Origin: Desulfobacterales bacterium
GTDB taxonomy: Bacteria; Desulfobacterota; Desulfobacteria; Desulfobacterales; JAEINQ01
Direction of reading: 5' to 3'
Assembly: GCA_016342285.1 (NCBI GenBank)
Contig: JAEINQ010000002.1
Location: 150,122 to 214,121 of the forward strand
Length of the DNA: 64,000 nucleotides
The notes under the pieces are model-generated. The model was given only the letters and a program-made list of their open reading frames with translations. It did no database searches and was not told the origin of the DNA. The translations under genes were made by a program, and so were the position numbers. Every line of letters begins with the position of its first letter. Within the stretch, counting starts at the first letter, position 1. Of the stretch, positions 7,289-15,632 are shown one piece after another.

Positions 7289-7420
7289 AGGCAAAACAAC
7301 TGCAGTGGGGCTTGGAGCCGGGCCACGGTAAGTAATAGAGATTTCAGAGATAGTAGTATAAAAACGTCTCTGAGACGGCCTTAATCGACCAGTTTTCCCC
7401 CTCAAACTGCCTTGTTAAGA
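7289..7420 (+). other. attC-like palindrome 3 (weak)
   Basis: The 3' end GTTAAGA (7414-7420) and the segment before it align in reverse complement with 7291-7310 (shared AACAA, GCAGT, GGGG). An internal GTCTCTGAGAC palindrome lies at the centre. It is weaker than the site at 6371. Confidence 0.3.
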
Positions 7421-7425
7421 GAATC

Positions 7426-7459
7426 CGGCTTCGCTTTCCAAGCTACGCCGGACAGGTCG
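7426..7459. repeat. Fragment of the family B repeat
   Basis: Matches the middle of the 76-bp element (CTTCGCTTTYCAAGCTACGCC, then ACAGGT) without its inverted ends. A diverged or broken copy. Confidence 0.45.
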
Positions 7460-7506
7460 ACCCAGAATGGCGTGCGCAAAGCTGAATATGGTGCGTACCG
7501 ATTCTG

Positions 7507-8703
7507 TCAGGCGCGAAAAACAGCCGGCAACCCCTTGCGATAGCAGCGCACCGGGATTTCGTTGAACATGGCGGCCGAGCACATGTTGCAGGAGATGCAG
7601 TCGGCTTCTGTTTTCTTTCCTTCCCGAAATTTTTTCACCAGCAGTGGTTCCCGAATGAAGGGACGGGACATGGAGATCATGTCCGCATGCCCCGCGGAAA
7701 CGATTTCCTCCATTTTGGAGAGGCTTCGCATGCCGCCCACCAGAATCAGGGTGGCGGTGCCCGTCGCCGGCCTGATGGTTTTGGCGGCTTCTAGGTTGTA
7801 GGCTTCGGCAAAGCGGCTCTTCGATTTTTCGAAATGCATTTTGATTCGGGCGATCGGGCGCATCCAGGCCGGGAGGGTCTGCACCAGTTCCGGGATGGGG
7901 ATTTCACCGCGAACGGATTGAAATCCATAATAGGTGCCCCCGCTGACTTCGACGGCCGCAACCCCCATATCCACCAACCAGGCCGCATACCGGGCGGCCA
8001 GGTCCGGTGTCACCCCGGTGCGGGGGGTGTAATCATTACCATTCATCTTGACCAGCACGGGCATCGTGTCCGGGAGAACGGAACGAACCCCGGTGACGAT
8101 TTCCCGAAGAAAACGGAACCGGCCTTCCGCCGATCCGCCGTATTCGTCCCTCCGGCGATTGTAAAAAGGGGACAGAAATTCGCAGATCAGGTAGCCGTGG
8201 GCACCGTGGAGCTGAACGGCATCGGCGCCGGCTTCGGCGGCGCGCCGGGCGGCATCAATAAAGGCCTGAACGGTTTCACGAATTATTTCGCGGGTCATTT
8301 GCCGCGGCTTGTTCATGGTCACCGGGTCCCGGCCGTGGCCCGACGGCGCCAACGGCTGGGTGCCGAGCACCTTCTTCGGGCTCTGGCGTCCGCCGTGGGC
8401 CAACTGAACGGCGACTTTCCCGCCGTGCGCATGGACGGCGTCGGTGAGCCGGCAAAGCCCCGGGATCATCTCGTCGCAATAAATGCCGCTCTGGCGGGGA
8501 TGCGCCCGGCCGGACGGGTGGACAAACATGTGCCCCGGAATGATCAGGCCCACCTCGCCCTTGGCCAGTGTTTCGTATCGACGGACGATCTCTTCGGTGA
8601 CCCGGCCATCGGTTTCAGCCAATACCTCATGAGTGGCCGAGTGAACGAAGCGGTTGCGAACCGGCATGTCTCCGACCTGGACGGTATCAAACATGATGGA
8701 CAT
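7507..8703 (-). CDS. Old Yellow Enzyme-family NADH:flavin oxidoreductase
   Basis: A 398-residue FMN-dependent ene-reductase-type TIM barrel. It shows the N-terminal VRNRFVHSATHE, the active-site HGAHGYLICEFLSPFYNRR.DEYGGS segment, with the family's His pair, and ILVGGMRS near the FMN phosphate site. The C-terminus carries DCISCNMC, reminiscent of the Fe-S cysteines of 2,4-dienoyl-CoA reductase relatives, but the flavin/NAD domains of those longer enzymes are absent. The start at 8703 follows GGAGG; longer N-termini are not conserved. A candidate structured RNA occupies its presumed leader (8782-8930), so post-transcriptional control is possible. The substrate is not determined. Confidence 0.92.
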   Translation of the reverse strand: MSIMFDTVQVGDMPVRNRFVHSATHEVLAETDGRVTEEIVRRYETLAKGEVGLIIPGHMFVHPSGRAHPRQSGIYCDEMIPGLCRLTDAVHAHGGKVAVQLAHGGRQSPKKVLGTQPLAPSGHGRDPVTMNKPRQMTREIIRETVQAFIDAARRAAEAGADAVQLHGAHGYLICEFLSPFYNRRRDEYGGSAEGRFRFLREIVTGVRSVLPDTMPVLVKMNGNDYTPRTGVTPDLAARYAAWLVDMGVAAVEVSGGTYYGFQSVRGEIPIPELVQTLPAWMRPIARIKMHFEKSKSRFAEAYNLEAAKTIRPATGTATLILVGGMRSLSKMEEIVSAGHADMISMSRPFIREPLLVKKFREGKKTEADCISCNMCSAAMFNEIPVRCYRKGLPAVFRA

Positions 8704-8781
8704 GGTTGCCTCCCTGAGTTGATGGATGTGCTGCCGATGGTCGAATCTTATCACAAGGAGAGGCTGATACATAAGATTTTC

Positions 8782-8930
8782 GTAAGCGTTCACAGGGCAT
8801 CACGCCGAGGCGTGACTTTGTTCCCGGGCATTTGAAGTACGATTTAGTACGCCCGCATGCCCGGCGCCTTTCATCTGCGGCACCCTGTAAACGCCTACCG
8901 TGAAAGGCTTGGAACTTCTTGAGCGTTTCA
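8782..8930 (-). ncRNA. Candidate structured leader RNA upstream of the ene-reductase gene
   Basis: Read on the minus strand, a 16-bp closing helix forms between 8898-8883 and 8797-8782. It is complete with two G-U pairs, which would be A-C mismatches on the plus strand, so minus-strand RNA is favoured. The helix encloses a small GCC/GGC hairpin, a long hairpin (8824-8831 with 8857-8864, inner GTAC pairs at 8837-8840/8847-8850) and a CACGC/GCGTG hairpin with a CUCG loop (8801-8814). A further hairpin (8901-8930) lies just 5'. The element starts about 80 bases before the gene at 8703. I do not recognise it as a known riboswitch class. A palindromic mobile repeat is the alternative. Confidence 0.45.
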
Positions 8931-9270
8931 GCCCAGTTCTTCTGGGGTCAGACCACGCTGGATGAATAGTTATAAGGGCTTCAGGCGAAAAACAAGGGCT
9001 ATTTTCGCTCTTAAATGGGTGCTATTGGGGGCAAAAAGAGCGGCGGGCGGACAACGTGATAAAACCCCCGACCGGTGCCGAGGCACTCCTGTACGTGCTC
9101 CGCCATGGTCTCAAGGCCGATGCGGAAAGCCGCTAAAGAATTTTCTCTGATAAGTTCACTCCGGACGATCGTCGACACGACCCGATCTAAAAATGGGCTG
9201 AACAAGGATGTGCGGAAAAACCGCTGCGAACCTGTTCGTCCAGCCGTTATACCGGTGATTATTCGTATCC
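8931..9270. other. Intergenic stretch without a recognisable gene
   Basis: About 340 bases between the structured element and the next attC-like site. A weak minus-strand promoter (TTGTTT and TAACTA, 17-base spacing, near 8970-8990) could serve the ene-reductase gene. No convincing coding sequence was found. Confidence 0.4.
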
Positions 9271-9328
9271 CTTTAACAGCGCGCCAGAATCTGGTATTCA
9301 GTGTTTGAAATGAATGGTGCTGTTAGGC
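9271..9328 (+). other. Short attC-like palindrome 4
   Basis: CTTTAACAGC (9271-9280) and GCTGTTAGGC (9319-9328) pair through TAACAGC/GCTGTTA. GTTAGGC fits the R' consensus GTTRRRY. The 58-bp length is like the smallest attC sites. An RsgA-like gene begins 85 bases later. Confidence 0.4.
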
Positions 9329-9413
9329 GTTACCGGCTTTACTCGACAATCATTGAATTTGAATAATCGGATACGACAATTTCAGTATATTCTGGAAAGC
9401 AATGAAGTGAACC

Positions 9414-10490
9414 ATGGGAAAACTTATCTCAAATCGTGAAGCATTAGGCTGGGATGGATGGTTTGATGAACAAGCTGGGCTTTGCTGCGATCTGACGAGC
9501 ACAGCGGCACGCGTGGCGGCTGTGGATCGTGGGCAGCTACTGCTCCTTAACGAGATGGGTGCCTTCCGTGCCAAGCTTTCTGGAAAGTATATGTTTAGCT
9601 CAAACGTATCGGAGGAATATCCATGCGTCGGCGACTGGGTGTGCGTAGACAAGACACCCGATGATGAATTTGGGCTGATACATGGCGTCTTGGGGCGAAA
9701 AACCAGTCTGCGCCGAAAGACAGCAGGAGAATCTGTTGAGTATCAGATGATTGCGGCAAATATGGATTTCGTGATCATCGTTCAGTCGTGCAATTACGAC
9801 TTCAATCTTAAGCGTTTGGAACGATATTTGGTCATGGTGACGGAGGGAGGGGCATCCCCAAATGTTCTCCTAACCAAAACCGATTTGGTCACCGCTGAAG
9901 AGCTGGATTCACAGCTTGCTCAGATTAAGGACGCTGGTATCACTGCACCGGTATTAACGCTGAGTAATGTCACGAGAGAGGGTCATGACGAGCTGATACG
10001 TATTGTGTCGCCGGGCAAGACTTATTGTTTCGTTGGTTCATCAGGGGTTGGAAAGAGCACAATTATAAACGGACTTGTGGGCCGTGATGTGCTTGAAACC
10101 AAGGTTGTTAGCGGCACGGGCGAAGGTAGACACACAACGGTTCGCAGGGAACTTATCGTTCTTGAGAACGGTGCCATGGTCATAGACAACCCGGGGATGC
10201 GGGAATTTGGAATCCTTAATGCCGAGAGTGGAATAGAGACCAGCTTCTCAGATATCTTTAGGCTCGCTTCTCAGTGCCGTTTCAGAGACTGCACACATAC
10301 AAATGAGCCAGGCTGTAGTGTTATCAAGGCACTTGACGCCAATGAAATTGATCCTGAACACTATGACAATTTTGTCAAGTTGAGCAAGGAGTCTGAGTTC
10401 AATCAGAGGTCCTATGCTGAAAAAAGAAAAAAAGATAGAAGCTTTGGCCGATTTATAAAGACTGCAAAGAAAGATCTCTACCGTGAGTAA
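9414..10490 (+). CDS. rsgA: RsgA-family circularly permuted ribosome GTPase
   Basis: A 358-residue protein with the family's three parts: an N-terminal OB fold (GDWVCVDK), a permuted GTPase domain with G4 (LLTKTDL) before G1 (GSSGVGKS) and G3 (DNPGMREFG), and a C-terminal zinc finger (C-x4-C-x-H-x5-C in CRFRDCTHTNEPGC). RsgA acts in late 30S subunit maturation. The divergent, AT-rich sequence and the flanking attC-like palindromes (9271-9328 and 10502-10567) suggest an acquired extra copy rather than the housekeeping gene, but this cannot be settled from the window. Confidence 0.9.
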   Translation: MGKLISNREALGWDGWFDEQAGLCCDLTSTAARVAAVDRGQLLLLNEMGAFRAKLSGKYMFSSNVSEEYPCVGDWVCVDKTPDDEFGLIHGVLGRKTSLRRKTAGESVEYQMIAANMDFVIIVQSCNYDFNLKRLERYLVMVTEGGASPNVLLTKTDLVTAEELDSQLAQIKDAGITAPVLTLSNVTREGHDELIRIVSPGKTYCFVGSSGVGKSTIINGLVGRDVLETKVVSGTGEGRHTTVRRELIVLENGAMVIDNPGMREFGILNAESGIETSFSDIFRLASQCRFRDCTHTNEPGCSVIKALDANEIDPEHYDNFVKLSKESEFNQRSYAEKRKKDRSFGRFIKTAKKDLYRE

Positions 10491-10501
10491 AGTTATGAAT
10501 C

Positions 10502-10567
10502 TCATAACGAAGGCGCTGCACTCGGCCGGCATTTCCGTCTCGCTCCATTGCCGCCGGTGAGATAAGC
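10502..10567 (+). other. Degraded attC-like end after the GTPase gene
   Basis: The string TAACGAAGGCGCTGCACTCGG (10505-10525) is characteristic of the 5' half of many attC sites, and GCCGGTGAG (10553-10561) pairs with CTCGGCCGGC (10521-10530). The expected final GTTA box is missing, replaced by ATAAGC. The hairpin followed by seven Ts may act as a terminator. Confidence 0.4.
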
Positions 10568-10629
10568 TTTTTTTGTGCTGACTCCGCATACAATCTTAAA
10601 CGTTCTGTGTAATAAGAAAAGGAAAAAGC

Positions 10630-11475
10630 ATGTTTGAAAAGTTGGAGAGGATTAACGAACGTCCAAAACCGTTTCAATTTTATACCGCAAGTGATCTGTG
10701 GACCGATGAGCATACGTCAAAGCAGATGCTTTCTTACCACCTTAATGAGGCCATTGACCTTTCCTCACGGAATGCAGAATTCATCAATCGGTCGGTGGAA
10801 TGGATCGTATCTAAATTCGAAATCGGTAAGGACAGCACAATAGCTGATTTTGGCTGTGGTCCAGGATTATACGCAACACGTTTGGCGAAACTGGGAGTAA
10901 ATGTGACGGGAATTGATTTTTCCAAAAGGTCAATCAAATATGCAAAGGAAGTTGCAATCCGTGAGGAGTTAAACATCAGTTATGTGAACCAGAATTATTT
11001 GGAATTTGAAACAGAAGAACGATTTGACCTTGTGATGATGATTATGTGTGATTTTTGCGCTCTCAGCCCAATACAAAGAAACGGGGTTTTGAACAAATTC
11101 CATAAAATGCTAAAACCGAGAGGTTCGGTTCTTCTTGACGTATATTCCTTGTCGGCTTTTGATCAAAGAGAAGAGGGCGCAGCATATGAAATGAACCAGC
11201 TCAACGGTTTTTGGTCACCAAACAAGTATTATGGTTTTCTTAATACATTCAAATACAATGAAGAGAAAGTAGTTCTAGACAAATACACAATTGTTGAGTC
11301 TGATCGAACGAGACAGGTGTATAACTGGCTACAACATTTTGCACTTGAGGACCTGGAAAAGGAATTTGTTGAGGCTGGTTTTCTCATTAAAGAACGCCAT
11401 GCCGATGTCGCAGGGACTCCATATGATCGAGAATCAAATGAGTTTGCAATCATTGCCACAAAAGCAAATGCATAG
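10630..11475 (+). CDS. Class I SAM-dependent methyltransferase
   Basis: A 281-residue protein with SAM-binding motif I ADFGCGPGLYATRLA (about 75-89), an acidic motif II end (VTGIDFSKRSI) and a later LVMMIMCDFCALSP loop. The N-terminal about 60 residues (SDLWTDEHTSKQMLSYHLN) resemble a small-molecule or SmtA-like methyltransferase lid. The gene is AT-rich and follows the GTPase gene in the same accessory patch. The substrate is unknown. Confidence 0.85.
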   Translation: MFEKLERINERPKPFQFYTASDLWTDEHTSKQMLSYHLNEAIDLSSRNAEFINRSVEWIVSKFEIGKDSTIADFGCGPGLYATRLAKLGVNVTGIDFSKRSIKYAKEVAIREELNISYVNQNYLEFETEERFDLVMMIMCDFCALSPIQRNGVLNKFHKMLKPRGSVLLDVYSLSAFDQREEGAAYEMNQLNGFWSPNKYYGFLNTFKYNEEKVVLDKYTIVESDRTRQVYNWLQHFALEDLEKEFVEAGFLIKERHADVAGTPYDRESNEFAIIATKANA

Positions 11476-11813
11476 GCCTGGACAGAACCACCCGTTGCAG
11501 TGGGCAGCCCGGGCCAAGCACGGTGACGATTTCGGTTCAAAAAAGAGCCACATAGAGCCCGGGATACCAACAATGGCGCCGAAGACCCCTAAATACAGCA
11601 CGTTGCCACCCATCCCCATCCCTATTCCCAAAACCTCAATTGCCCCCAATCTTGCACACCCAACTGTTTTCCAGTATAGGTGGATCCTCCGTTCGGGCTT
11701 TGATCAGGCGCTGCTTTTACCTAAGTTGAGCTCAGTTTAGGTTTTAGGATCTCGGACAGCCCGAAATACCGATCTTCCCGCGACAAATGGCTTGAATCCT
11801 GGAGGTGCCTGGA
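11476..11813. other. Intergenic region, no clear gene
   Basis: These 338 bases contain a glycine-rich hydrophobic frame on the minus strand (about 11560-11649) that may be a fragment of a membrane protein, but it has no start signal and no recognisable family. Nothing else is supportable. Confidence 0.4.
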
Positions 11814-12674
11814 ATGAACCGTTGCTTGAGGTGGGGTTTTACCCTTGTTTTTGTTTTATCGATTGGTGGCTTTGACGTCAGCCTGGCCAGCGGTGTCGGC
11901 GATGACGAGGCCGTGGCGGAAAAACGACTGGGACGCCGTCCGGGGACCGTGGGTAGGGAATTGTTCACCAACTCGCTTGGGATGACATTTGTTTACATCG
12001 CGCCGGGCACCTTTACCATGGGCAGTCCTTTACACGAGCCGTACCGCGACAGCGACGAAAAACAGCATCGGGTGACCCTGTCCCGGGGGTATTATCTTCA
12101 GGTCACCGAGGTGACCCAGGGGCAGTGGAAGGCGGTGATGGACGCAAATCCGTCTCATTTCAGGAAATGCGGGGATGACTGCCCGGTGGAACATGTATCC
12201 TGGGAAGCGATTCAGGATTTTATCGGGAAATTGAATCAGAGAGAAGGCGGGAATAATTACCGCCTTCCCACCGAAGCCGAATGGGAATATGCGGCCAGGG
12301 CGGGCGGTGAAACCGCCTTTGCCAATGGCGGAATAACAGAGAAAAAATGCGGCCACGATCCCAACCTTGCCGCCATGGGATGGTATTGTGGAAATGCCGC
12401 CAAGGCCACCCATCCGACGGGTCTGAAAAAGCCCAATGCCTGGGGCCTCTATGACATGCACGGCAATGTTTATGAATGGTGCCACGACTGGTACGGTGAT
12501 TACCCGACCGGTTCTGTTATCGACCCTACGGGACCTTCGGACGGATCGAGCCGGGTCCGTCGGGGTGGTAGCTGGCTCAATAACGCCAGCAACAGCCGTT
12601 CAGCCAACCGGGATCGCTTCCTCCCGGTCCGCAGGTACCGCAACCTGGGCTTTCGCCTCCTGAGGACCCCTTAG
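11814..12674 (+). CDS. Exported SUMF1/FGE-fold protein without the catalytic Cys pair
   Basis: A 286-residue protein with a signal peptide (hydrophobic VLSIGGFDVSLASG region) and a complete C-type-lectin-like SUMF1 domain: SLGMTFVYIAPGTFTMGS, VTEVTQGQWKAVM, YRLPTEAEWEYAARAG, NAWGLYDMHGNVYEWC, VRRGGSW and GFRLL. Copper-type formylglycine-generating enzymes have two cysteines in the segment before GFR. Here that segment (NASNSRSANRDR...) has none, so sulfatase activation is unlikely and a binding or structural role is more probable. The start at 11814 follows GGAGG. Confidence 0.87.
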   Translation: MNRCLRWGFTLVFVLSIGGFDVSLASGVGDDEAVAEKRLGRRPGTVGRELFTNSLGMTFVYIAPGTFTMGSPLHEPYRDSDEKQHRVTLSRGYYLQVTEVTQGQWKAVMDANPSHFRKCGDDCPVEHVSWEAIQDFIGKLNQREGGNNYRLPTEAEWEYAARAGGETAFANGGITEKKCGHDPNLAAMGWYCGNAAKATHPTGLKKPNAWGLYDMHGNVYEWCHDWYGDYPTGSVIDPTGPSDGSSRVRRGGSWLNNASNSRSANRDRFLPVRRYRNLGFRLLRTP

Positions 12675-13105
12675 TGGTCCTATTCTATAAGCACGTTCGC
12701 CGATTTTCATGCTCCCACGAGACTCGAAGAGCGCAGAGGGGTTAGATGTTTTCACAGATTGGGAGACGACGATCTGTGAATAGACAACTCCGTCAAGGCT
12801 TTCTTGTCTCTGGCCGCCGTCTTCGGGCCGGGGATAAACAGGGAAAACGCTGTGGTTTGATATATTCAGAATTTGGATGGTAAAACGCAGCCGAACCAGG
12901 GCTTTCAGTTGGACTCGCTTTGCTCTCCACCGAAGCCTGGCGGTCGACGAGCGGACATTTTTGTCGATCTCACCGCCCCTTGGCTCAACCGCCAGGAACG
13001 CAAAGAAATCCTAAATTCCCAAATTCACATTTCAACGTAGAATTTTCGTATCAAAAGGACAGTACAATAAGCCTGTAAACGAAAATTGTAACTGAAGGTA
13101 TTCAT
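12675..13105. other. Intergenic region with one family A-type hairpin
   Basis: No gene is seen in 431 bases. A single hairpin of the paired-hairpin family lies at 12751-12780. The remainder is low-complexity AT- and C-rich spacer. Confidence 0.5.
12751..12780. repeat. Solo hairpin of the family A repeat
   Basis: TTCACAGAT (12751-12759) and ATCTGTGAA (12772-12780) form a perfect stem with the loop TGGGAGACGACG. In reverse complement it is nearly identical to hairpin 2 of the copy at 37064-37219. Confidence 0.6.
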
Positions 13106-13675
13106 ATGGGTGAGGTCCCTACTCTGCAAGATCGGCTGGATGCTGTCCAGGCCAGCGGCATGATTGCCTGTATGCCAACCCACAAATCCCTTATCCTATA
13201 CTACGATGAAAAAGAGCTCGGCCGTATCCCCCTCGACGATGTGACCGATGTCTCGCTTATAGTCGATTCTTCGGTCAAAAGAAACTACACGATTTTCCGG
13301 TGTCTGCTTCTCGGACCGCTGGTTTTGCTCTTTCCGAAAAAAACCATTCAGGAGACCTACCGTCTCTGTATTCAATGGATTGACATGGGAGGCGAATACC
13401 AATTTACCTATGTTCCTATCCTAACACGGATCATGGCTGATCATATTCTAAACGCCGTTAAACGGTCGCTTAATCCGGCAGTCCGGCCGGAGCTGGTTCA
13501 AAAGATACAGGCCAAGGAGCGCGCCGCCGTCTCTGGAAAAATGAAGCAACACCTATATCCGGTTAAGAACTCGCCGTTTATCACTTGCGAGAACTGCACG
13601 ATGGAATTTAGAAAATCCGACCTGCCCTCTGGCGGCAAGTGCCCCGTGTGCCGCCACTCTCTCAATAGGAAATAG
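13106..13675 (+). CDS. Uncharacterised protein with C-terminal zinc ribbon
   Basis: A 189-residue protein of no family I can name. The first half (LYYDEKELGRIPLDDVTDVSLIV, then a hydrophobic LLLGPLVLLFP) looks like a PH-like or membrane-associated beta domain. The C-terminal 40 residues contain two CxxC knuckles (CENC and CPVC), a likely zinc ribbon. It stands alone on the plus strand. The coding call rests on length, composition and the zinc-ribbon motif. Confidence 0.65.
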   Translation: MGEVPTLQDRLDAVQASGMIACMPTHKSLILYYDEKELGRIPLDDVTDVSLIVDSSVKRNYTIFRCLLLGPLVLLFPKKTIQETYRLCIQWIDMGGEYQFTYVPILTRIMADHILNAVKRSLNPAVRPELVQKIQAKERAAVSGKMKQHLYPVKNSPFITCENCTMEFRKSDLPSGGKCPVCRHSLNRK

Positions 13676-14042
13676 AGGACAAGGGCAGTTTATTAACCGC
13701 AGACCAGTCTACACTCTACGAGCTTCGTCGCGACAGGCACACGCCGATACCCGCGGACTTTTTGGCCCGGCCGACCTGTCCTGGCCAAAAAGGTTGCCCT
13801 GTGGGGCGAGCTCTATATAATGGGAACAAGACAACATCGTTGAGGCGCTATCCTGGATAGCGAAGACAAAACCAACGAATATTCTCACCGAGAGGCAGAT
13901 AATGGGAACTTCAATCACCTGCTGGAGTTTGCAAAATCATAGTGAGCATCGAGACACTTCACCGGACGCCGATAGACGACGCCAGGGAGTTTTTACGTTT
14001 GTCCCATAAAATTAAGAGGTCCCCTATAGCGGGGAGAACAGC
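13676..14042. other. Intergenic region upstream of the dehydrogenase gene
   Basis: No gene is evident. A perfect hairpin CGCTATC/GATAGCG lies near 13847-13863. GGGGAGA just before 14043 is the ribosome-binding site of the next gene. Confidence 0.45.
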
Positions 14043-15053
14043 ATGCGATCTATGAAGCGAATACGCTTTGACGAGATCTGGCAGGAGCTTACCCGAATCC
14101 TGCTGGCGTTGGGCTTTGAAGACTCTAAGGCGAAAAGATGTGCTCACATCTTCACGGAGAACACCTGTGACGGCGTCGCCTCACACGGACTGAATCGATT
14201 CCCGCGTTTTGTCGCAGAAGTCAAGTCGGGCCTCGTCAACACCCAGGTCGAGCCCGAGCTTGTGAGGTCTCTTGGCGCCATAGAGCAGTGGGATGGAATG
14301 AGAGGGGTCGGCCTTCTCAACGCCGAGAAGGCGATGATGCGTGCCATCGAGCTGTCACGTGGGCATGGCATCGGTTGTGTCGGACTGAGCAACACAAATC
14401 ACTGGATGCGGGGGGGGACTTACGGCTTGCAGGCTGCCGCGGCGGGATGCATCGGAATTTGCTGGACCAACACCATTGCGCTCATGCCGCCATGGGGATC
14501 GTCCGGGCGGAAGATCGGGAATAATCCCATGGTTGTCTGCATCCCCCGTGGCGATGACCCCGTCCTTCTGGATATGGCCATGAGCCAATTTTCAAACGGC
14601 AAGCTCGAAGTCCTTCGGCGGCGCGGGGAACAGCTTCCCCTGGCAGGCGGTTATGATGAGAACGGTGAACTCACCACCGACCCCAATGCCATCCTGGAAT
14701 CCTCCAGGGCCCTTCCGATCGGTTACTGGAAAGGTTCCGGATTGGTTCTCGTTCTTGATTTGATGGCCTCCCTCATCGCCGCTGGTGATTCAACCCGGGA
14801 GATCAGTCAGCGCGAGGAGGAAACCGGCGTCTCACAGGTATTTGTGGCCATTGACCTTGTATCGCGGATGGAGACCGCCAATGTCGACGGAAAGGTGAAT
14901 GCCATCATTGCCGATTTTCTATCCGCCCCACCGCTCAAGGGAGCCCCGAAGGTGCGCTATCCCGGCCAGGGCATGTTCGCCACCCGCAGGGAAAATCTGA
15001 AAACAGGCATTCCGGTCGAGCCTGAGCTTTGGGAGGCGATTCAGCGGTTGTAG
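14043..15053 (+). CDS. yiaK: YiaK-type 2,3-diketo-L-gulonate reductase / malate-lactate dehydrogenase family
   Basis: A 336-residue NAD(P)H-dependent dehydrogenase of the Ldh2/YlbC fold. Several blocks match E. coli YiaK as I recall it: SHGLNRFPRF with the catalytic His, SLGAIEQWD, HGIGCVGL.NTNHWMRGG.YG, CWTNTIALMPPWG and LPIGYWKGSG. It would interconvert 3-dehydro-L-gulonate (or a related 2-oxo acid) and 2,3-diketo-L-gulonate. GGGGAGA supports the start at 14043. There is no yia transport or kinase operon beside it, so the physiological substrate may differ. Confidence 0.88.
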   Translation: MRSMKRIRFDEIWQELTRILLALGFEDSKAKRCAHIFTENTCDGVASHGLNRFPRFVAEVKSGLVNTQVEPELVRSLGAIEQWDGMRGVGLLNAEKAMMRAIELSRGHGIGCVGLSNTNHWMRGGTYGLQAAAAGCIGICWTNTIALMPPWGSSGRKIGNNPMVVCIPRGDDPVLLDMAMSQFSNGKLEVLRRRGEQLPLAGGYDENGELTTDPNAILESSRALPIGYWKGSGLVLVLDLMASLIAAGDSTREISQREEETGVSQVFVAIDLVSRMETANVDGKVNAIIADFLSAPPLKGAPKVRYPGQGMFATRRENLKTGIPVEPELWEAIQRL

Positions 15054-15120
15054 TGGGCCAGCGAGCTTATGCCACCTAACGGAGCGTTACAAATTTCGAA
15101 AGAGCATATAATCAATTAGA

Positions 15121-15146
15121 AACCCCGGCGTAGGTCGGCCGGGGTT
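15121..15146 (-). terminator. Terminator of the cytochrome operon (minus strand)
   Basis: A perfect 9-bp stem, AACCCCGGC (15121-15129) with GCCGGGGTT (15138-15146). On the minus strand it is followed by the T-rich TTTCTAATTGATT. It lies 57 bases past the rhodanese stop codon. Confidence 0.6.
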
Positions 15147-15180
15147 CCGAAACGCCATCGCCGCTATATATGGCGGCAAT

Positions 15181-15205
15181 CCGGCTCTATAAGCCGGCTT
15201 TCTTT
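15181..15205 (+). terminator. Terminator of the dehydrogenase gene (plus strand)
   Basis: CCGGCT (15181-15186) and AGCCGG (15192-15197) form a stem with a five-base loop, followed by CTTTCTTT. It overlaps the last bases of the convergent rhodanese gene. Confidence 0.55.
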
Positions 15206-15632
15206 ACTCGACGGGATACCCCGCCTTTTCCCACGCCAGCCAACCACCATCGACATTTTTGATGTTTTTATATCCCATTTTGCAAAGTGTGCAGGTGGCC
15301 AGGCACCCGCGGCCACCTGTCTTGCAGTACATCAAAATCGGTGTTGCTTTGTCGTTAATTTGTTTGTCGATTTTGAATTCCAGCAAGCCTCGTGGAATAT
15401 TGATCGACCCGGGGACATGGCCCATTTTATATTCCTTGCTCGTACGGCAATCCAGGAAGACAGACCCCTCTTTGTCAAAAATTTCTTTGGCCTCCGAGAC
15501 GGATACTTCACAGATCTGCTTTTTGGCTTCACTGACAATCTCTTTGGCTGTCATATCCGCGGCCAGAGCCACAGGAATTGTCAGCAAAAGTGCCATAAAG
15601 ACGGTTGTAAGCACATGCAAAATACGTTTCAT
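15204..15632 (-). CDS. Exported single-domain rhodanese
   Basis: A 142-residue protein: signal peptide (MKRILHVL...LLLTIPVALA, cleaved after ALA), then one rhodanese domain with VFLDCRTSKEYKMGHVPGSINIP and the active-site loop CKTGGRG. The six-residue Cys loop matches sulfurtransferase-type rhodaneses, so transfer of sulfane sulfur (or selenium) in the periplasm is plausible. AGGAGG precedes the ATG at 15632. It is the last gene of the operon with the PstS-like protein and the 11-haem cytochrome, suggesting a shared oxyanion or sulfur-redox role. This last step is inference. Confidence 0.88.
   Translation of the reverse strand: MKRILHVLTTVFMALLLTIPVALAADMTAKEIVSEAKKQICEVSVSEAKEIFDKEGSVFLDCRTSKEYKMGHVPGSINIPRGLLEFKIDKQINDKATPILMYCKTGGRGCLATCTLCKMGYKNIKNVDGGWLAWEKAGYPVE

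Noticed and set aside
5901..7420. CRISPR array
   Set aside because: The palindromes here differ in length and sequence and flank genes. There are no regular repeats with unique spacers and no cas genes.
11434..11649. Minus-strand glycine-rich hydrophobic frame
   Set aside because: No ribosome-binding site, no known family, and half of it is antisense to the end of the methyltransferase gene. At best a fragment.
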